Shown: positions 24,241 through 32,702, counted from the first letter of the stretch. The stretch: DNA of 41,794 nt from Actinomycetes bacterium (GCA_025463905.1 JAODBJ010000147.1:1-41794), one strand, 5' to 3'. Notes: generated by a model from the sequence alone, not told the origin. Numbers and translations: made by a program.

Positions 24241-27200
24241 CAGCGACCAGTACGACGAGTGGTGATCCCGGCGACACCATCTGGCCCTCTTTGCACACCA
24301 CGCGATGCACGATGCCGGCGACCGGTGCCGTGACGACGGTCTCCATTTTCATGGCTTCGATTGTCACGAGGTGGTCGCCGGCCGCAACCGCGCGACCCTC
24401 TCGCGTGTCGATCCTCCAGACACACGCGGACATGAAGGCCTCGACCACTACCGCACCATCGGGCAACGGATCACTGCCGAGGTCGTCGAGCGCGGTGTCG
24501 AGCGCGCCCAGCGCGGCGTTGTCGGCGGCCGCGAACTCGCCTCGCCGTTCCCAGTCGGCGCGTTCGAGGTCGAACGCGGTTTGACGTTGCGAACGGAACC
24601 GTTCGATGTCGTCGCGGTGTTCGTCGACGAACGCGCGGTGTTCGGCGCGTCGGAAACGACCCTCTTCGATCTCGAGCTCGAGGCGGCCCGCGTGCGCGTC
24701 GGCGCGCAACTCCAGCAGCTCGTCGGCGGCGACGGGGTACCAGCGGATGCGGTCGAAGAAGCGCAACAGCCACGGCTCACGAGCGTTGGCGTGCGGTCCG
24801 GCGCCGTAGCGATGCCAAACCGGCACTGTCCGACCCACTAACTGGTACCCGCCCGGGCCTTCCATCCCGTACACGCACAGGTACGCGCCGCCGATGCCCA
24901 CCGCGTTTTCGGGTGTCCACGTGCGCGCCGGGTTGTACTTCGTCGTCACAAGACGGTGGCGCGGATCGACCGGCACCGCGACCGGAGCACCGAGGTAGAC
25001 GTCGCCCAGGCCGAGCACCAGGTACTCGGCGTCGAACACGATGCGGCGAACGTCGTCGACGGTCGCGAGACCATTGATTCGGCGGATGAACTCGATGTTC
25101 CACGGGCACCAAGGCGCGTCGTCTCGCACCGACTGCATGTAACGCGAAATGGCCTCGCGTATCGCAGGGTCGTCCCACGACAGCGGCATGTGCACGATCC
25201 GACTCGGTACTTCGAAGTCGTCGAGCGCCGGCAACTCTTGCTCGGCCGAGCGCACGATCGTGAGCAGTCGCTCCATGCTCAACGACGTTCCGTCGACCTG
25301 CACCTGCAGGGAACGGATGCCGGGCGTCGTCTCGACGATGCCCGAAATGTGAGCGTCGTCGAGCCACGCTGCGAGCGCGTGGGCGCGCAACCGCAGGTCG
25401 AGATCCAGCACCATCGGGCCGTACTCGACCAGCAGCGCGCGATCACCAGACCGGCGGTACGTGACACTTGGCGTGTCGCCGTGCGCGGGAAGCGCGTCGA
25501 GCACCGTCGGGTGCAGCGGCGCACGTTTCGAAGCCAGGTTCGCGGTCACGGCTGGAGGATCGACCCGTGTGAAGCGCACGGTGTTCCCCGGCGCGAGTTG
25601 CCCGAGCTTCCACCGTTCGCCGGCGACGACCGTGAACGGGCAGACGAAACCGCCGAGGCTCGGGCCGTCGGGACCGAGCAGGATCGGCATATCGCCGGTG
25701 AAGTCGACCGCGCCCACGACATAGGGCGTGTCGTGGATGTTCGACGGGTGAAGTCCGGCTTCGCCACCGTCGGTGCGTGCCCACGCGGGTTTGGGTCCGA
25801 CGAGGCGCACGCCGGTTCGCGACGAGTTGTAATGGACGCTCCAGGCGGTCGTGTACAACGCCTCGATGCCCTCGTCGGTGAAGAACTCGGGTGCACCGTG
25901 CGGGCCGTCGAGGACCGCGAGTTCCCAATTCTCGACGAATGCGGGGGGCGTAACGGGGAGCGCCGGCGCGGGCGCGGCCGGCGCTGCCGTCTCGGTGCCG
26001 GCCGCGATTCGCAGCACATCGCCGGCGCGCAACGCCCGGCCGCCGTGACCGCCGAAGTTGCCCAACGTGAACGTCGACGCGCTCCCGAGATAGTCGGGAA
26101 CATCGAAACCGCCCCGCACGAGCAGGTACGAACGCAATCCGGGACCGTCGACGGCACCGACCGTGAGGACTGCGCCGGCCTTCACCTCGACGGGCTCCCA
26201 CCACGCGACAGGCGCGCCGTCGAGCGTCGCGCGCATACGCGCGCCGGCGAGGCAGATCCACGCCGCGACGTTGAAGCACAACGTCGGTCCGTCGGCGGTG
26301 CATTCAAGCCCGGGCGCGCCCGTCGGGTTCCCCAGGATCTCGTTACCGATCCGGAACGAGAGGTCGTCCATCGGGCCGCTCGGCGGCACCCCTACATGCC
26401 AGTAGCCGAGGCGTCCCGGATAGTCCTGCACGGTCGTCGCGGTACCGGGGTGCAACACGTCGACTGTCGGTGCCGTCCACGAGTGCTGCTCGAGCGACGA
26501 CGTCGTCACGGTGCCCGCCGCGAGCACGTCGGAACCGGCGAACGAACGGAGCAATTCGAGATTCGTCTCGATGCCGTCGACGCGCGTGTCGTCGAGCGCG
26601 CCGCGGAGGCAGGTGAGTGCCTCGTCGCGCGTTGGCGCGTCGACGACGATTTTGGCGAGCAACGGGTCGTAGTAGGTGCTGACCTCAGTGCCCGAAACGA
26701 CCCACGTGTCGACGCGCGCCGTGTTGGGCCACCGCGCCTGTGTCACCACACCGGCGGACGGCCGGAACTCGTGCGCGGGATCCTCGGCGTATACGCGGAC
26801 TTCGATCGCGTGCCCACGCGGCTCGTGCGTGTACGTGCGTACGGGAGTTGCGTCCCCGGCCGCGAGTCGCACCATCCACTCGACGAGGTCGACGCCCGTG
26901 ATCGCTTCCGTGACCGCGTGTTCTACCTGCAACCGCGTGTTGACCTCGAGGAAGAAGAACTCGTCGGTGCTCGCGTCGAAGACGAACTCCACCGTGCCGG
27001 CCGAGCGGTAGCACTCAGGTTCGAGGAGCCGGCGGGCCGCGTCGTGCAACGCGGTGCGTACGTCGGACGGGAGATTCGGTGCGGGCGCTTCTTCCACCAC
27101 CTTCTGCCGGCGCCGCTGGGTCGAGCAGTCGCGTTCGCCGAGGACCGCGACCAGTCCGGCGCCGTCGCCGAAGACCTGCACCTCGACATGGCGCGCTCGA

Positions 27201-27802
27201 GTGACCAGGCGTTCGAGGAAGACGCGCCGGTCACCGAACGCTTGTTGAGCCTGGCGCATCGCGCGTTCCACGACGGCGGCGAGGTCGTCGGCGGCGGTGC
27301 ACGCGAGCATGCCGATACCTCCGCCACCAGCGACGCTCTTCACGAGCAAGGGGAAACCGACGGTGTCCACAAGTTCCTGCGCGGATCGAACATCGTCGAG
27401 GGCGTCGGTGCCGGGGAGTAGCGCGCATCCCGTCGTAGCTGCGATCGCGCGGGCGTTGTCTTTCGATCCGAACCGCCTGAGTTGCTCAGGTGTCGGCCCG
27501 ACGAACGCCAGGCCCGCCGCTTCGACGGCCGCCGCGAACTCCGCGTTCTCGGCCAGGAAGCCGTAGCCGGGGTGCAACGCGTCGGCGCCGCTTCGAGCGC
27601 AGGCATCGAGGATGCGTTCCGTCGACAGATAGCTCGCGCTCGGCGCGGGATCTCCGAGCGCGACGCTGTGGGTCGCGAGCCCGACGTGCGGCGCGCCCCG
27701 GTCGGCCTCCGAATACACGGCTACCGATTCGATGCCCATGCGGTCGAGCGTGCGGATGATGCGACACGCGATCTCGCCTCGGTTCGCGATCAGGACGCGC
27801 AT
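24233..27802 (-). CDS. Biotin-dependent urea/guanidine carboxylase
   Basis: 1189 residues. Order: biotin carboxylase (1-450; IANRGEIACRI, ATP loop KSVAGGGGIGM), carboxyltransferase of KipA-type (about 460-790; TTVQDYPGRLGYWHVGVPPSGPMD) and KipI-type (about 815-1030; YRRSGDRALLVEYG), then a biotin carrier domain with EAMKMET (biotinyl Lys1152). It carboxylates urea to allophanate, or guanidine to carboxyguanidine. The two upstream DUF1989 genes favour guanidine, because such proteins were shown to be carboxyguanidine deiminases. A single Asn/Asp difference reported to separate the two specificities cannot be located by eye. Starts 2 nt after the preceding stop. Confidence 0.93.
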   Translation of the reverse strand: MRVLIANRGEIACRIIRTLDRMGIESVAVYSEADRGAPHVGLATHSVALGDPAPSASYLSTERILDACARSGADALHPGYGFLAENAEFAAAVEAAGLAFVGPTPEQLRRFGSKDNARAIAATTGCALLPGTDALDDVRSAQELVDTVGFPLLVKSVAGGGGIGMLACTAADDLAAVVERAMRQAQQAFGDRRVFLERLVTRARHVEVQVFGDGAGLVAVLGERDCSTQRRRQKVVEEAPAPNLPSDVRTALHDAARRLLEPECYRSAGTVEFVFDASTDEFFFLEVNTRLQVEHAVTEAITGVDLVEWMVRLAAGDATPVRTYTHEPRGHAIEVRVYAEDPAHEFRPSAGVVTQARWPNTARVDTWVVSGTEVSTYYDPLLAKIVVDAPTRDEALTCLRGALDDTRVDGIETNLELLRSFAGSDVLAAGTVTTSSLEQHSWTAPTVDVLHPGTATTVQDYPGRLGYWHVGVPPSGPMDDLSFRIGNEILGNPTGAPGLECTADGPTLCFNVAAWICLAGARMRATLDGAPVAWWEPVEVKAGAVLTVGAVDGPGLRSYLLVRGGFDVPDYLGSASTFTLGNFGGHGGRALRAGDVLRIAAGTETAAPAAPAPALPVTPPAFVENWELAVLDGPHGAPEFFTDEGIEALYTTAWSVHYNSSRTGVRLVGPKPAWARTDGGEAGLHPSNIHDTPYVVGAVDFTGDMPILLGPDGPSLGGFVCPFTVVAGERWKLGQLAPGNTVRFTRVDPPAVTANLASKRAPLHPTVLDALPAHGDTPSVTYRRSGDRALLVEYGPMVLDLDLRLRAHALAAWLDDAHISGIVETTPGIRSLQVQVDGTSLSMERLLTIVRSAEQELPALDDFEVPSRIVHMPLSWDDPAIREAISRYMQSVRDDAPWCPWNIEFIRRINGLATVDDVRRIVFDAEYLVLGLGDVYLGAPVAVPVDPRHRLVTTKYNPARTWTPENAVGIGGAYLCVYGMEGPGGYQLVGRTVPVWHRYGAGPHANAREPWLLRFFDRIRWYPVAADELLELRADAHAGRLELEIEEGRFRRAEHRAFVDEHRDDIERFRSQRQTAFDLERADWERRGEFAAADNAALGALDTALDDLGSDPLPDGAVVVEAFMSACVWRIDTREGRAVAAGDHLVTIEAMKMETVVTAPVAGIVHRVVCKEGQMVSPGSPLVVLVADA

Positions 27803-27804
27803 CG

Positions 27805-28437
27805 TCAGCGCCAGACCACCAAGCGGATCGGGGTTGGGTTGAAACCGTTACACGGATTGTTGATCTGCGGGCAGTTCGAGATCACGGCGAGCACGTCGGT
27901 GTCGGCACGGAGGTCGACAAAGAGGCCGGGTGCCGAAATGCCATCGACGATGCCCAGCGTGCCGTCGTCGTCGACCGGCACGTTCATGAACCAGTTGACG
28001 TTGCTCGTCATGTCGGGCTTGCCCATCCCACGCCACGAATGCGCGAGGAGGAAGTTGTCGACACACGCGTGCTGATGCTTCGTGTGGAAGCCGTAGCGCA
28101 ACGCGTTCGATTCCTGGCTGCACGCACCGCCGATCGTGTCGTGGCGCGCACACGTGGTCGCGGTGACGGTCATGAGGGGATTTCCCTCGTTCGATATGAG
28201 CCGGCTGCCCGTGACGAGAAAGATGTTCCCCTGCTCGACCATCGTGTCGGGCGCGCTGTAACGCTCGGTCGGATCGGCGGCGCGATAGGCGAGGAAGTCG
28301 ACCGCCTGGTTGCCTTCGAGGTCGACGATCCGCAACGTGTCGCCCGCATCGATCACTCGCGCCCACGGGGCACGGGCATCCACCACCTCGTCGTGCAGGA
28401 CCGTGCCAGGCGTCGCAACATCTACGGAGGTGCTCAT
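27805..28437 (-). CDS. DUF1989 protein, carboxyguanidine deiminase subunit (urea carboxylase-associated protein 2 type)
   Basis: 210 residues of the DUF1989 family. Conserved parts: DTLRIVDLEGNQAVDFLAY, GNIFLVTGSRLISNEGNPLMT, TCARHDTIGGACSQESN with Cys/His that likely bind zinc, and SNVNWFMNVPV. Older annotation calls it a urea carboxylase-associated protein; published work on the paired family showed a heteromeric carboxyguanidine deiminase (CgdAB) turning carboxyguanidine into allophanate. I cannot say which subunit this is. ATG overlaps the stop of the paired gene (ATGA), matching a 1:1 complex. Confidence 0.85.
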   Translation of the reverse strand: MSTSVDVATPGTVLHDEVVDARAPWARVIDAGDTLRIVDLEGNQAVDFLAYRAADPTERYSAPDTMVEQGNIFLVTGSRLISNEGNPLMTVTATTCARHDTIGGACSQESNALRYGFHTKHQHACVDNFLLAHSWRGMGKPDMTSNVNWFMNVPVDDDGTLGIVDGISAPGLFVDLRADTDVLAVISNCPQINNPCNGFNPTPIRLVVWR

Positions 28438-29252
28438 TGGAAGTCTTCCGTCTGCAGGAATGCGCGTTCGGATTCCGGCGAGGACGTCCAGAGGGGGTCG
28501 TTCGGTCCGGTGGGTTCACCGGCCCACGCCGTCACCCGAAGTGGCGAGACGGAGTAGGTGGGGCGAGGGTCGAGCACGTGCGGCGCGTTGACGACGGCGA
28601 ACAGCACTGGCAGTTCGGCTCGCAGTTCCACGGTCGCGCCGGGCGCGGAGGCGTCCCCGGTGAAGGCAAGTGCGCCGTTCTCGGAAACGCGCGCGCCCTT
28701 GAAGAAGTTGATGTTCGGCGCCAGGTCGCGTCGTTCCAGACCGTATTTGGCCAACGCGACCGCGAATCGATCGCGCGCGTTGGGGTACGGGCCATGGGCG
28801 CCGCCGGTGCCGTACTTGTCGGTGTTGCGGCGTTCGTTCGAACACCCGCACAGCGCGTCATGCGCGCCGCCGGTGTTCCCGACGATCGACATCAGGACGC
28901 GTCCCATGTCGGAGAGCAAGAGCGACCCGACACCGAGGTACGCCTGCCACTGCACCTTCACCGTGTCGGCGACGTTCAGTCGTTCGATGGGTCGTACCGC
29001 GTTGTAGACGAGGACGCTTGCGCACGCGTCACCGTCGACGTCGACGAGTTGCACCGTCGCACCCCGTGGAAGGATGCGTGCCGCGTAGTCACCGGGACCG
29101 AGCAGATCGGCCCACAGCAGCTGCTCCGCCGGCACACCGGGCGGCGGGTCTGCCACTTCGCGTGCAGGGATTGTCGGCCGGAAGCGCGTTGCGGTACCGG
29201 CTTGGGCGCGCGCGTGTTCCCGGGCGCCCTTGGTCGTTCCCGTGTTGCTCAT
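28434..29252 (-). CDS. DUF1989 protein, carboxyguanidine deiminase subunit (urea carboxylase-associated protein 1 type)
   Basis: 272 residues. DUF1989 features: GATVQLVDVDGDACASVLVYN, ERLNVADTVKVQWQAYLGVG, MGRVLMSIVGNTGGAHDALCGCSNE (Cys/His cluster), PNINFFKGARV. The first roughly 40 residues are a variable extension. Partner of the 210-residue DUF1989 protein (4-nt overlap). First gene of the four-gene minus-strand operon, divergent from the TetR gene. The 159-nt intergenic space shows no guanidine-I riboswitch that I can recognise, so control may fall to the TetR-type regulator. Confidence 0.85.
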   Translation of the reverse strand: MSNTGTTKGAREHARAQAGTATRFRPTIPAREVADPPPGVPAEQLLWADLLGPGDYAARILPRGATVQLVDVDGDACASVLVYNAVRPIERLNVADTVKVQWQAYLGVGSLLLSDMGRVLMSIVGNTGGAHDALCGCSNERRNTDKYGTGGAHGPYPNARDRFAVALAKYGLERRDLAPNINFFKGARVSENGALAFTGDASAPGATVELRAELPVLFAVVNAPHVLDPRPTYSVSPLRVTAWAGEPTGPNDPLWTSSPESERAFLQTEDFQ

Positions 29253-29397
29253 AGGTCAGCCGAGCCTGTACTCGCGATGGGGCGGTCATGGAGTTTTGAT
29301 GATGTATCGAAAGTCGTTTGCCATGCTCGACAACCCCCGCGCGAAGGTCAAGCGCCGAGCGCGCCTGTTCACGCGCCCGTTACACCCGCGGGGCGGG

Positions 29398-29403
29398 TAC
29401 CGT
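29398..29403 (+). promoter_or_regulatory. Putative -10 box (TACCGT) for a leaderless TetR transcript
   Basis: TACCGT ends 8 nt before ATG 29412, placing the expected first base within 2-3 nt of the start codon; there is no Shine-Dalgarno sequence. No convincing -35 is present. Confidence 0.28.
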
Positions 29404-29411
29404 CGGGCGCC

Positions 29412-30134
29412 ATGACACCGGCTCGATCGCCGAATGGAACTCGGCGAACGGGCCGCCCGCGTCGAAGCGCCGCGGTCGTGAGCGACGAACCGCGCCGGGA
29501 AATCCTGGCCGCGGCCTCGCGGTTGTTCGCCGCGGGCGGTGTCGGCGCGACCACGATGGCCGAGATCGCGCGCCGTTCCGGGCTCCAGCAGTCGTCGCTC
29601 TACTACTACTTCCACAGCAAAGAAGCGTTGCTCGACGCCCTCGTCACCGAGGCGAACCGCGCGCCACTCGAGTTGGTCGAGCGCATTCGCAGCGAGGGTG
29701 GTGCGCCCGCGGTGCAGCTCTACCGCTTGATCCGAGCGGACGTCGCGGCGCTGAGCGCGTTGCCGTACGACCTCAACGAACTGCACCGCATGGCGGCCCG
29801 TGACCCCCGCATGTTCCGGCGCTACTGGCGCGAGCGCGAACGGCTTATCGCGGCGGTGACGGAGATCATCGCGGCCGGTGTCGCGTCGGGCGAGTTACGC
29901 GCCATCGACCCCGCGCTGAGCACGCTAACCATCCTGTCGAACGACGAAGCGACCCAGCACTGGCTGCGGGGCGACCTGAAGCGTGCGTCTCGGAGGTCGC
30001 GCCCGTCGACGGTGACCGCCGACCCCACCGAAGCCGGCCGGTTCCTCGCCGACCTCACCCTGCGCGGGCTCATGACCAGACCCGCGTCGCTCGAGCAGAT
30101 TCGCCGGCGGGCACGCACACTCGACGACTCGTAG
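29412..30134 (+). CDS. TetR-family transcriptional regulator
   Basis: 240 residues. N-terminal helix-turn-helix: REILAAASRLFAAGGVGATTMAEIARRSGLQQSSLYYYFHSKEALLDAL (about residues 28-77). The C-terminal ligand domain is of the broad TetR_C type. An N-terminal Arg-rich arm (NGTRRTGRPRRS) may contact DNA. Start ATG 29412; the long track ORF runs antisense through the DUF1989 gene. It is divergent from the DUF1989/carboxylase operon and 1 nt from a quinone-oxidoreductase-like gene, so it may control either or both. No clear palindromic operator stands out in the 159-nt gap. Confidence 0.88.
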   Translation: MTPARSPNGTRRTGRPRRSAAVVSDEPRREILAAASRLFAAGGVGATTMAEIARRSGLQQSSLYYYFHSKEALLDALVTEANRAPLELVERIRSEGGAPAVQLYRLIRADVAALSALPYDLNELHRMAARDPRMFRRYWRERERLIAAVTEIIAAGVASGELRAIDPALSTLTILSNDEATQHWLRGDLKRASRRSRPSTVTADPTEAGRFLADLTLRGLMTRPASLEQIRRRARTLDDS

Positions 30135-30135
30135 C

Positions 30136-31107
30136 ATGCGCCTCGTGAAAGCGGCGGTGTACTACGAGACCGGCGGTCCTGAGGTCTTCCGTTACGAAGA
30201 CGTGCCCGATCCGGTGTGTTCGGCTGGCGAGGTCGTCGTCGACGTCGAGGCGATCAGCATCGAGGGCGGCGACACCCTCAACCGTTGGCACGGCGAGATG
30301 GCGACAACGCCGCACATCGTCGGCTACCAGTGCGCCGGGACGATCCGCGAAGTCGCGCCGGACGTTCTTGATCGTCGGGTTGGTCAGCGCGTGGTGGCGA
30401 CGATGTTTTGGGGCTCGCACGCGGAACGGGTTGCGGTGCCGGCGGTGATCACGTGGCCCGTCGCCGACGGTGCCGACGTCGTGGCCGCCGCGTGCGTGCC
30501 AGTTGCGTTCGGTACCGCGCACGATTGTCTCTTCGAGTTCGGACACCTTCAGGCCGGTGAAACCGTGCTCGTGCAGGCCGGCGCAGGTGGCGTTGGCGTC
30601 GCGGCGATCCAACTCGCGAAACGCGCCGGCGCGACCGTGCTCGCAACCGCGTCGAGCGACGACCGGTTGGAGCGACTCCGCCCACTCGGTCTCGACCGTG
30701 GCGTGAACTATTCGTCGAGTGATTGGGTGAGCGAAGTGCGCGCGCTCACGGGCGGCCGCGGCGTCGACCTGGTGGTCGACTCGGTCGGCGGCAAGGTGTT
30801 GCAGGGGAGTGTCGCGTGTCTGGCCTATCGGGGCCGGTGCATCACCGTCGGAAGCGCCGGTCGCGATCCGCAACCCTTCGACGTGTCGGTGCTCGGGATG
30901 GGCAACCAGTCGATCACCGGCGTGTTCCTCGGCGCCGAGATCATCACCCCGCGTGCGCAGGCCATGATCGCCGAGCTCGTCGACGACGTCGGCGCCGGGC
31001 GGCTGCAGGTCGTGGTCGATCGCACATTTCCGCTCGCAGACGCCGCCGACGCGCACGCCTACGTCGAGAGCCGTCAAGCCGTCGGCCGAGTGGTCCTCAT
31101 CCCGTAA
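30136..31107 (+). CDS. Zinc-independent MDR-family quinone oxidoreductase
   Basis: 323 residues: GroES-like N-terminal half (MKAAVYYETGGPEVFRYEDVP-type start, PHIVGYQCAGTI) and a Rossmann domain (VLVQAGAGGVGVAAIQLAKRAGA), ending GRVVLIP. No structural-zinc Cys cluster. Such enzymes reduce quinones or enones with NADPH. ATG 30136 is 1 nt after the TetR stop; GTG 30145 is an alternative. Likely cotranscribed with the regulator. Followed by palindromic repeat copy B. Confidence 0.88.
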   Translation: MRLVKAAVYYETGGPEVFRYEDVPDPVCSAGEVVVDVEAISIEGGDTLNRWHGEMATTPHIVGYQCAGTIREVAPDVLDRRVGQRVVATMFWGSHAERVAVPAVITWPVADGADVVAAACVPVAFGTAHDCLFEFGHLQAGETVLVQAGAGGVGVAAIQLAKRAGATVLATASSDDRLERLRPLGLDRGVNYSSSDWVSEVRALTGGRGVDLVVDSVGGKVLQGSVACLAYRGRCITVGSAGRDPQPFDVSVLGMGNQSITGVFLGAEIITPRAQAMIAELVDDVGAGRLQVVVDRTFPLADAADAHAYVESRQAVGRVVLIP

Positions 31108-31111
31108 AGCT

Positions 31112-31162
31112 GGTTTTGATCGCAGAAACGGACGTTTTCCGGCAGAATCTGAGATCAAAACC
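31112..31162. repeat. Palindromic repeat, copy B (about 51 bp)
   Basis: GGTTTTGATCGCA ... TGAGATCAAAACC, the same right arm as copy A and one mismatch in the left arm; outside it CT/AG extends the pairing to 31110-31164. The centre (GAAACGGACGTTTTCC) has diverged from copy A. It lies 4 nt after the oxidoreductase stop and before the VOC gene, where it could terminate transcription. Confidence 0.75.
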
Positions 31163-31190
31163 AGTTGGCGGCGTCGCACCGAGGAGAACG

Positions 31191-31646
31191 ATGGGCAGCA
31201 TGCGGTTCAACCACATGGAGTTGACGTTCCCTCGCGGCACGTTGAGTGACGAGTTCCGCGCCGACATCGACGCGTTCTACGGCTCGGTGTTCAACTGGGC
31301 CGCGACCGACACTGATGTCGTCGGTCAGCGCTGTCACATCTTCCTGCCCGACGACGGGCAGTTCATACTGCTGGCCGAAAGCGACAAGCCGATCGCATCG
31401 CCGGGTTACGACCATCTCGGGTTGCTGCAGGAGACGCGCTCGGAGGTCGACGCGATGCTCGACGCGTGCAAGCGCTACCAGGAGAAGGACGATCGAGTGC
31501 AGATACGCGAGTACGAAGACCTCGTGTACCCGAACCTCACCGTGCACGCCTTCTACGTGAAATATCTGCTCCCGATATTTTTCGACGTGCAGTGCATGGA
31601 GCACCCGTCCGGCGCCGGACCCCAGAAAAGCTGGCAGTACGTCTAA
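31191..31646 (+). CDS. VOC (glyoxalase/bleomycin-resistance fold) protein
   Basis: 151 residues. MRFNHMELTFPRG gives strand 1 with a metal-ligand-like His; then DAFYGSVFNW, FILLAESDKP, GYDHLGLL and a final IFFDVQCMEH strand. This is a single or paired beta-alpha-beta-beta-beta VOC module; substrate unknown. ATG 31191 with GAGGAG 4 nt upstream; the second ATG (31200) is less well placed. Convergent with the methyltransferase gene. Confidence 0.72.
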   Translation: MGSMRFNHMELTFPRGTLSDEFRADIDAFYGSVFNWAATDTDVVGQRCHIFLPDDGQFILLAESDKPIASPGYDHLGLLQETRSEVDAMLDACKRYQEKDDRVQIREYEDLVYPNLTVHAFYVKYLLPIFFDVQCMEHPSGAGPQKSWQYV

Positions 31647-31652
31647 CGGCTT

Positions 31653-31729
31653 GCGACCCGGGTATCAGTAGGGGAAGGGGCGGCGGGCTGCGCAGCGAAG
31701 CGAGCACGGCCGCTCGCGACCCGGGTATC
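31653..31729. repeat. Pair of 14-bp direct repeats GCGACCCGGGTATC flanking a hairpin
   Basis: GCGACCCGGGTATC occurs at 31653-31666 and 31716-31729 between convergent genes. Between them lies GCGAGC-ACGGCC-GCTCGC (31700-31717), a 6-bp stem that could help termination. The CCGGGTATC core also appears in two other intergenic spots of the window. Confidence 0.6.
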
Positions 31730-31736
31730 TATCGCG

Positions 31737-32558
31737 CTACGGATGTCGCGCGAGGACTATCTCGGTGTCGCCGGGCCAGTCCCAGAACAAGCCACTCGGT
31801 GAGTGTTCCTTGCAGATGTCTCGCACGTCGGCCGCGAAGGAGTCGAGTCGGTCGCCGAACAGGTGCGGCGCCGCGTACGACATCGAGAGGTAACCGGCGA
31901 GCACGCTTTCCGTGTCGCGAACGATGTCGGGTCGGCCGGGCGCGAACAGGATCTTCGCGACGCCGAAGCGCGTCCGTGCGAGCGCATCTTCGTAGCGATC
32001 CGGCGGCGCCGTCCGGTAGCCCTGCCCTGAGCGCTTGCGTGGTCCGAGGTACCGGTCCACCACGCGCTCGATTTCGTCGTGGGGGATCGGCGGATAGTCG
32101 GGACCCTCCGGTTTCGGCCGGCCGGCGACCGTGGGCGCGATGCACGCGATCGCACCGCCGGGTTCGAGCGCGTCGTACACGGCTTCCGCCACCTGTTCGC
32201 GCGCCGTCCATTGGAACGACTGCCCGAACGTAACGAGCCGGAAGTGCCCGAGCTGACAATCAGGTATCTCTTCCGCGACGGCTTGTACCCAACGCACGTT
32301 CGCGATGCCGGCCTCGCTCGCGCGCCGGGCCGCTTCCGCCAGCATGTCGGCGTCGGGGTCGAGACCGATTGCTTCGTCGAAGTTGGCGGCGAGTTCCAGA
32401 GTGAGGACGCCGGGACCGCAACCGGCGTCGAGCAGGCGACCCGAACCGTCGAGCCCCAGCGCGTCCCGCAGCGTCGCGACCAGTTCGCGTGAGTACGGCG
32501 GCCGGCCGTACACGTAGTGACGCGCCGCGCCGCGGTCGATCGTCGGGTCGTAGGACAT
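31737..32558 (-). CDS. Class I SAM-dependent methyltransferase
   Basis: 273 residues. SAM motif I RLLDAGCGPGVLTLEL near residue 42, motif II acidic end IGLDPDADML, post-motif region VTFGQSFQWT and EPGGAIACIAP. UbiE/Methyltransf_11-like; small-molecule acceptor unknown. The opening (YDPTIDRGAARHYVYGRPPY) is typical of this subgroup. ATG start at 32558; the tRNA-Arg gene lies just upstream on the same strand. Convergent with the VOC gene. Confidence 0.85.
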   Translation of the reverse strand: MSYDPTIDRGAARHYVYGRPPYSRELVATLRDALGLDGSGRLLDAGCGPGVLTLELAANFDEAIGLDPDADMLAEAARRASEAGIANVRWVQAVAEEIPDCQLGHFRLVTFGQSFQWTAREQVAEAVYDALEPGGAIACIAPTVAGRPKPEGPDYPPIPHDEIERVVDRYLGPRKRSGQGYRTAPPDRYEDALARTRFGVAKILFAPGRPDIVRDTESVLAGYLSMSYAAPHLFGDRLDSFAADVRDICKEHSPSGLFWDWPGDTEIVLARHP

Positions 32559-32630
32559 TGGGATACGGGTGCGGACACCCGCCCTTTCGTCGCGTGCTCC
32601 CGCCGGGCTGCTAGAAGGTTGCTCGACGAG

Positions 32631-32702
32631 TGCCCCCGGCAGGATTCGAACCTGCGCACACGGCTCCGGAGGCCGATGCTCTATCCCCTGAGCTACGAGG
32701 GC
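32631..32702 (-). tRNA. tRNA-Arg (anticodon CCG)
   Basis: Cloverleaf on the minus strand: acceptor GCCCTCG/CGGGGGC, D-arm GCTCAGGGGATAGAGC, anticodon loop CTCCGGA (CCG, reads CGG), T-arm GCAGG-TTCGAAT-CCTGC, discriminator A. The anticodon stem is TCGGC/GCCGT, whose outer pair is a T-T mismatch. CCA is not encoded. No truncated copy of its 3' end was seen elsewhere in the window. Confidence 0.95.

Noticed and set aside
24233-27802. Simple urea amidolyase interpretation
   Set aside because: Not excluded, but the coupled DUF1989 pair is the marker of the carboxyguanidine route, so guanidine is the better first call.
29253-29411. Guanidine-I (ykkC) riboswitch
   Set aside because: No matching conserved core or stem arrangement seen by eye on the minus strand; needs a covariance search to be certain.
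32631-32702. tRNA-Arg as the attachment site of a genomic island
   Set aside because: No integrase and no second copy of the tRNA 3' end in the window; the neighbouring genes look chromosomal.
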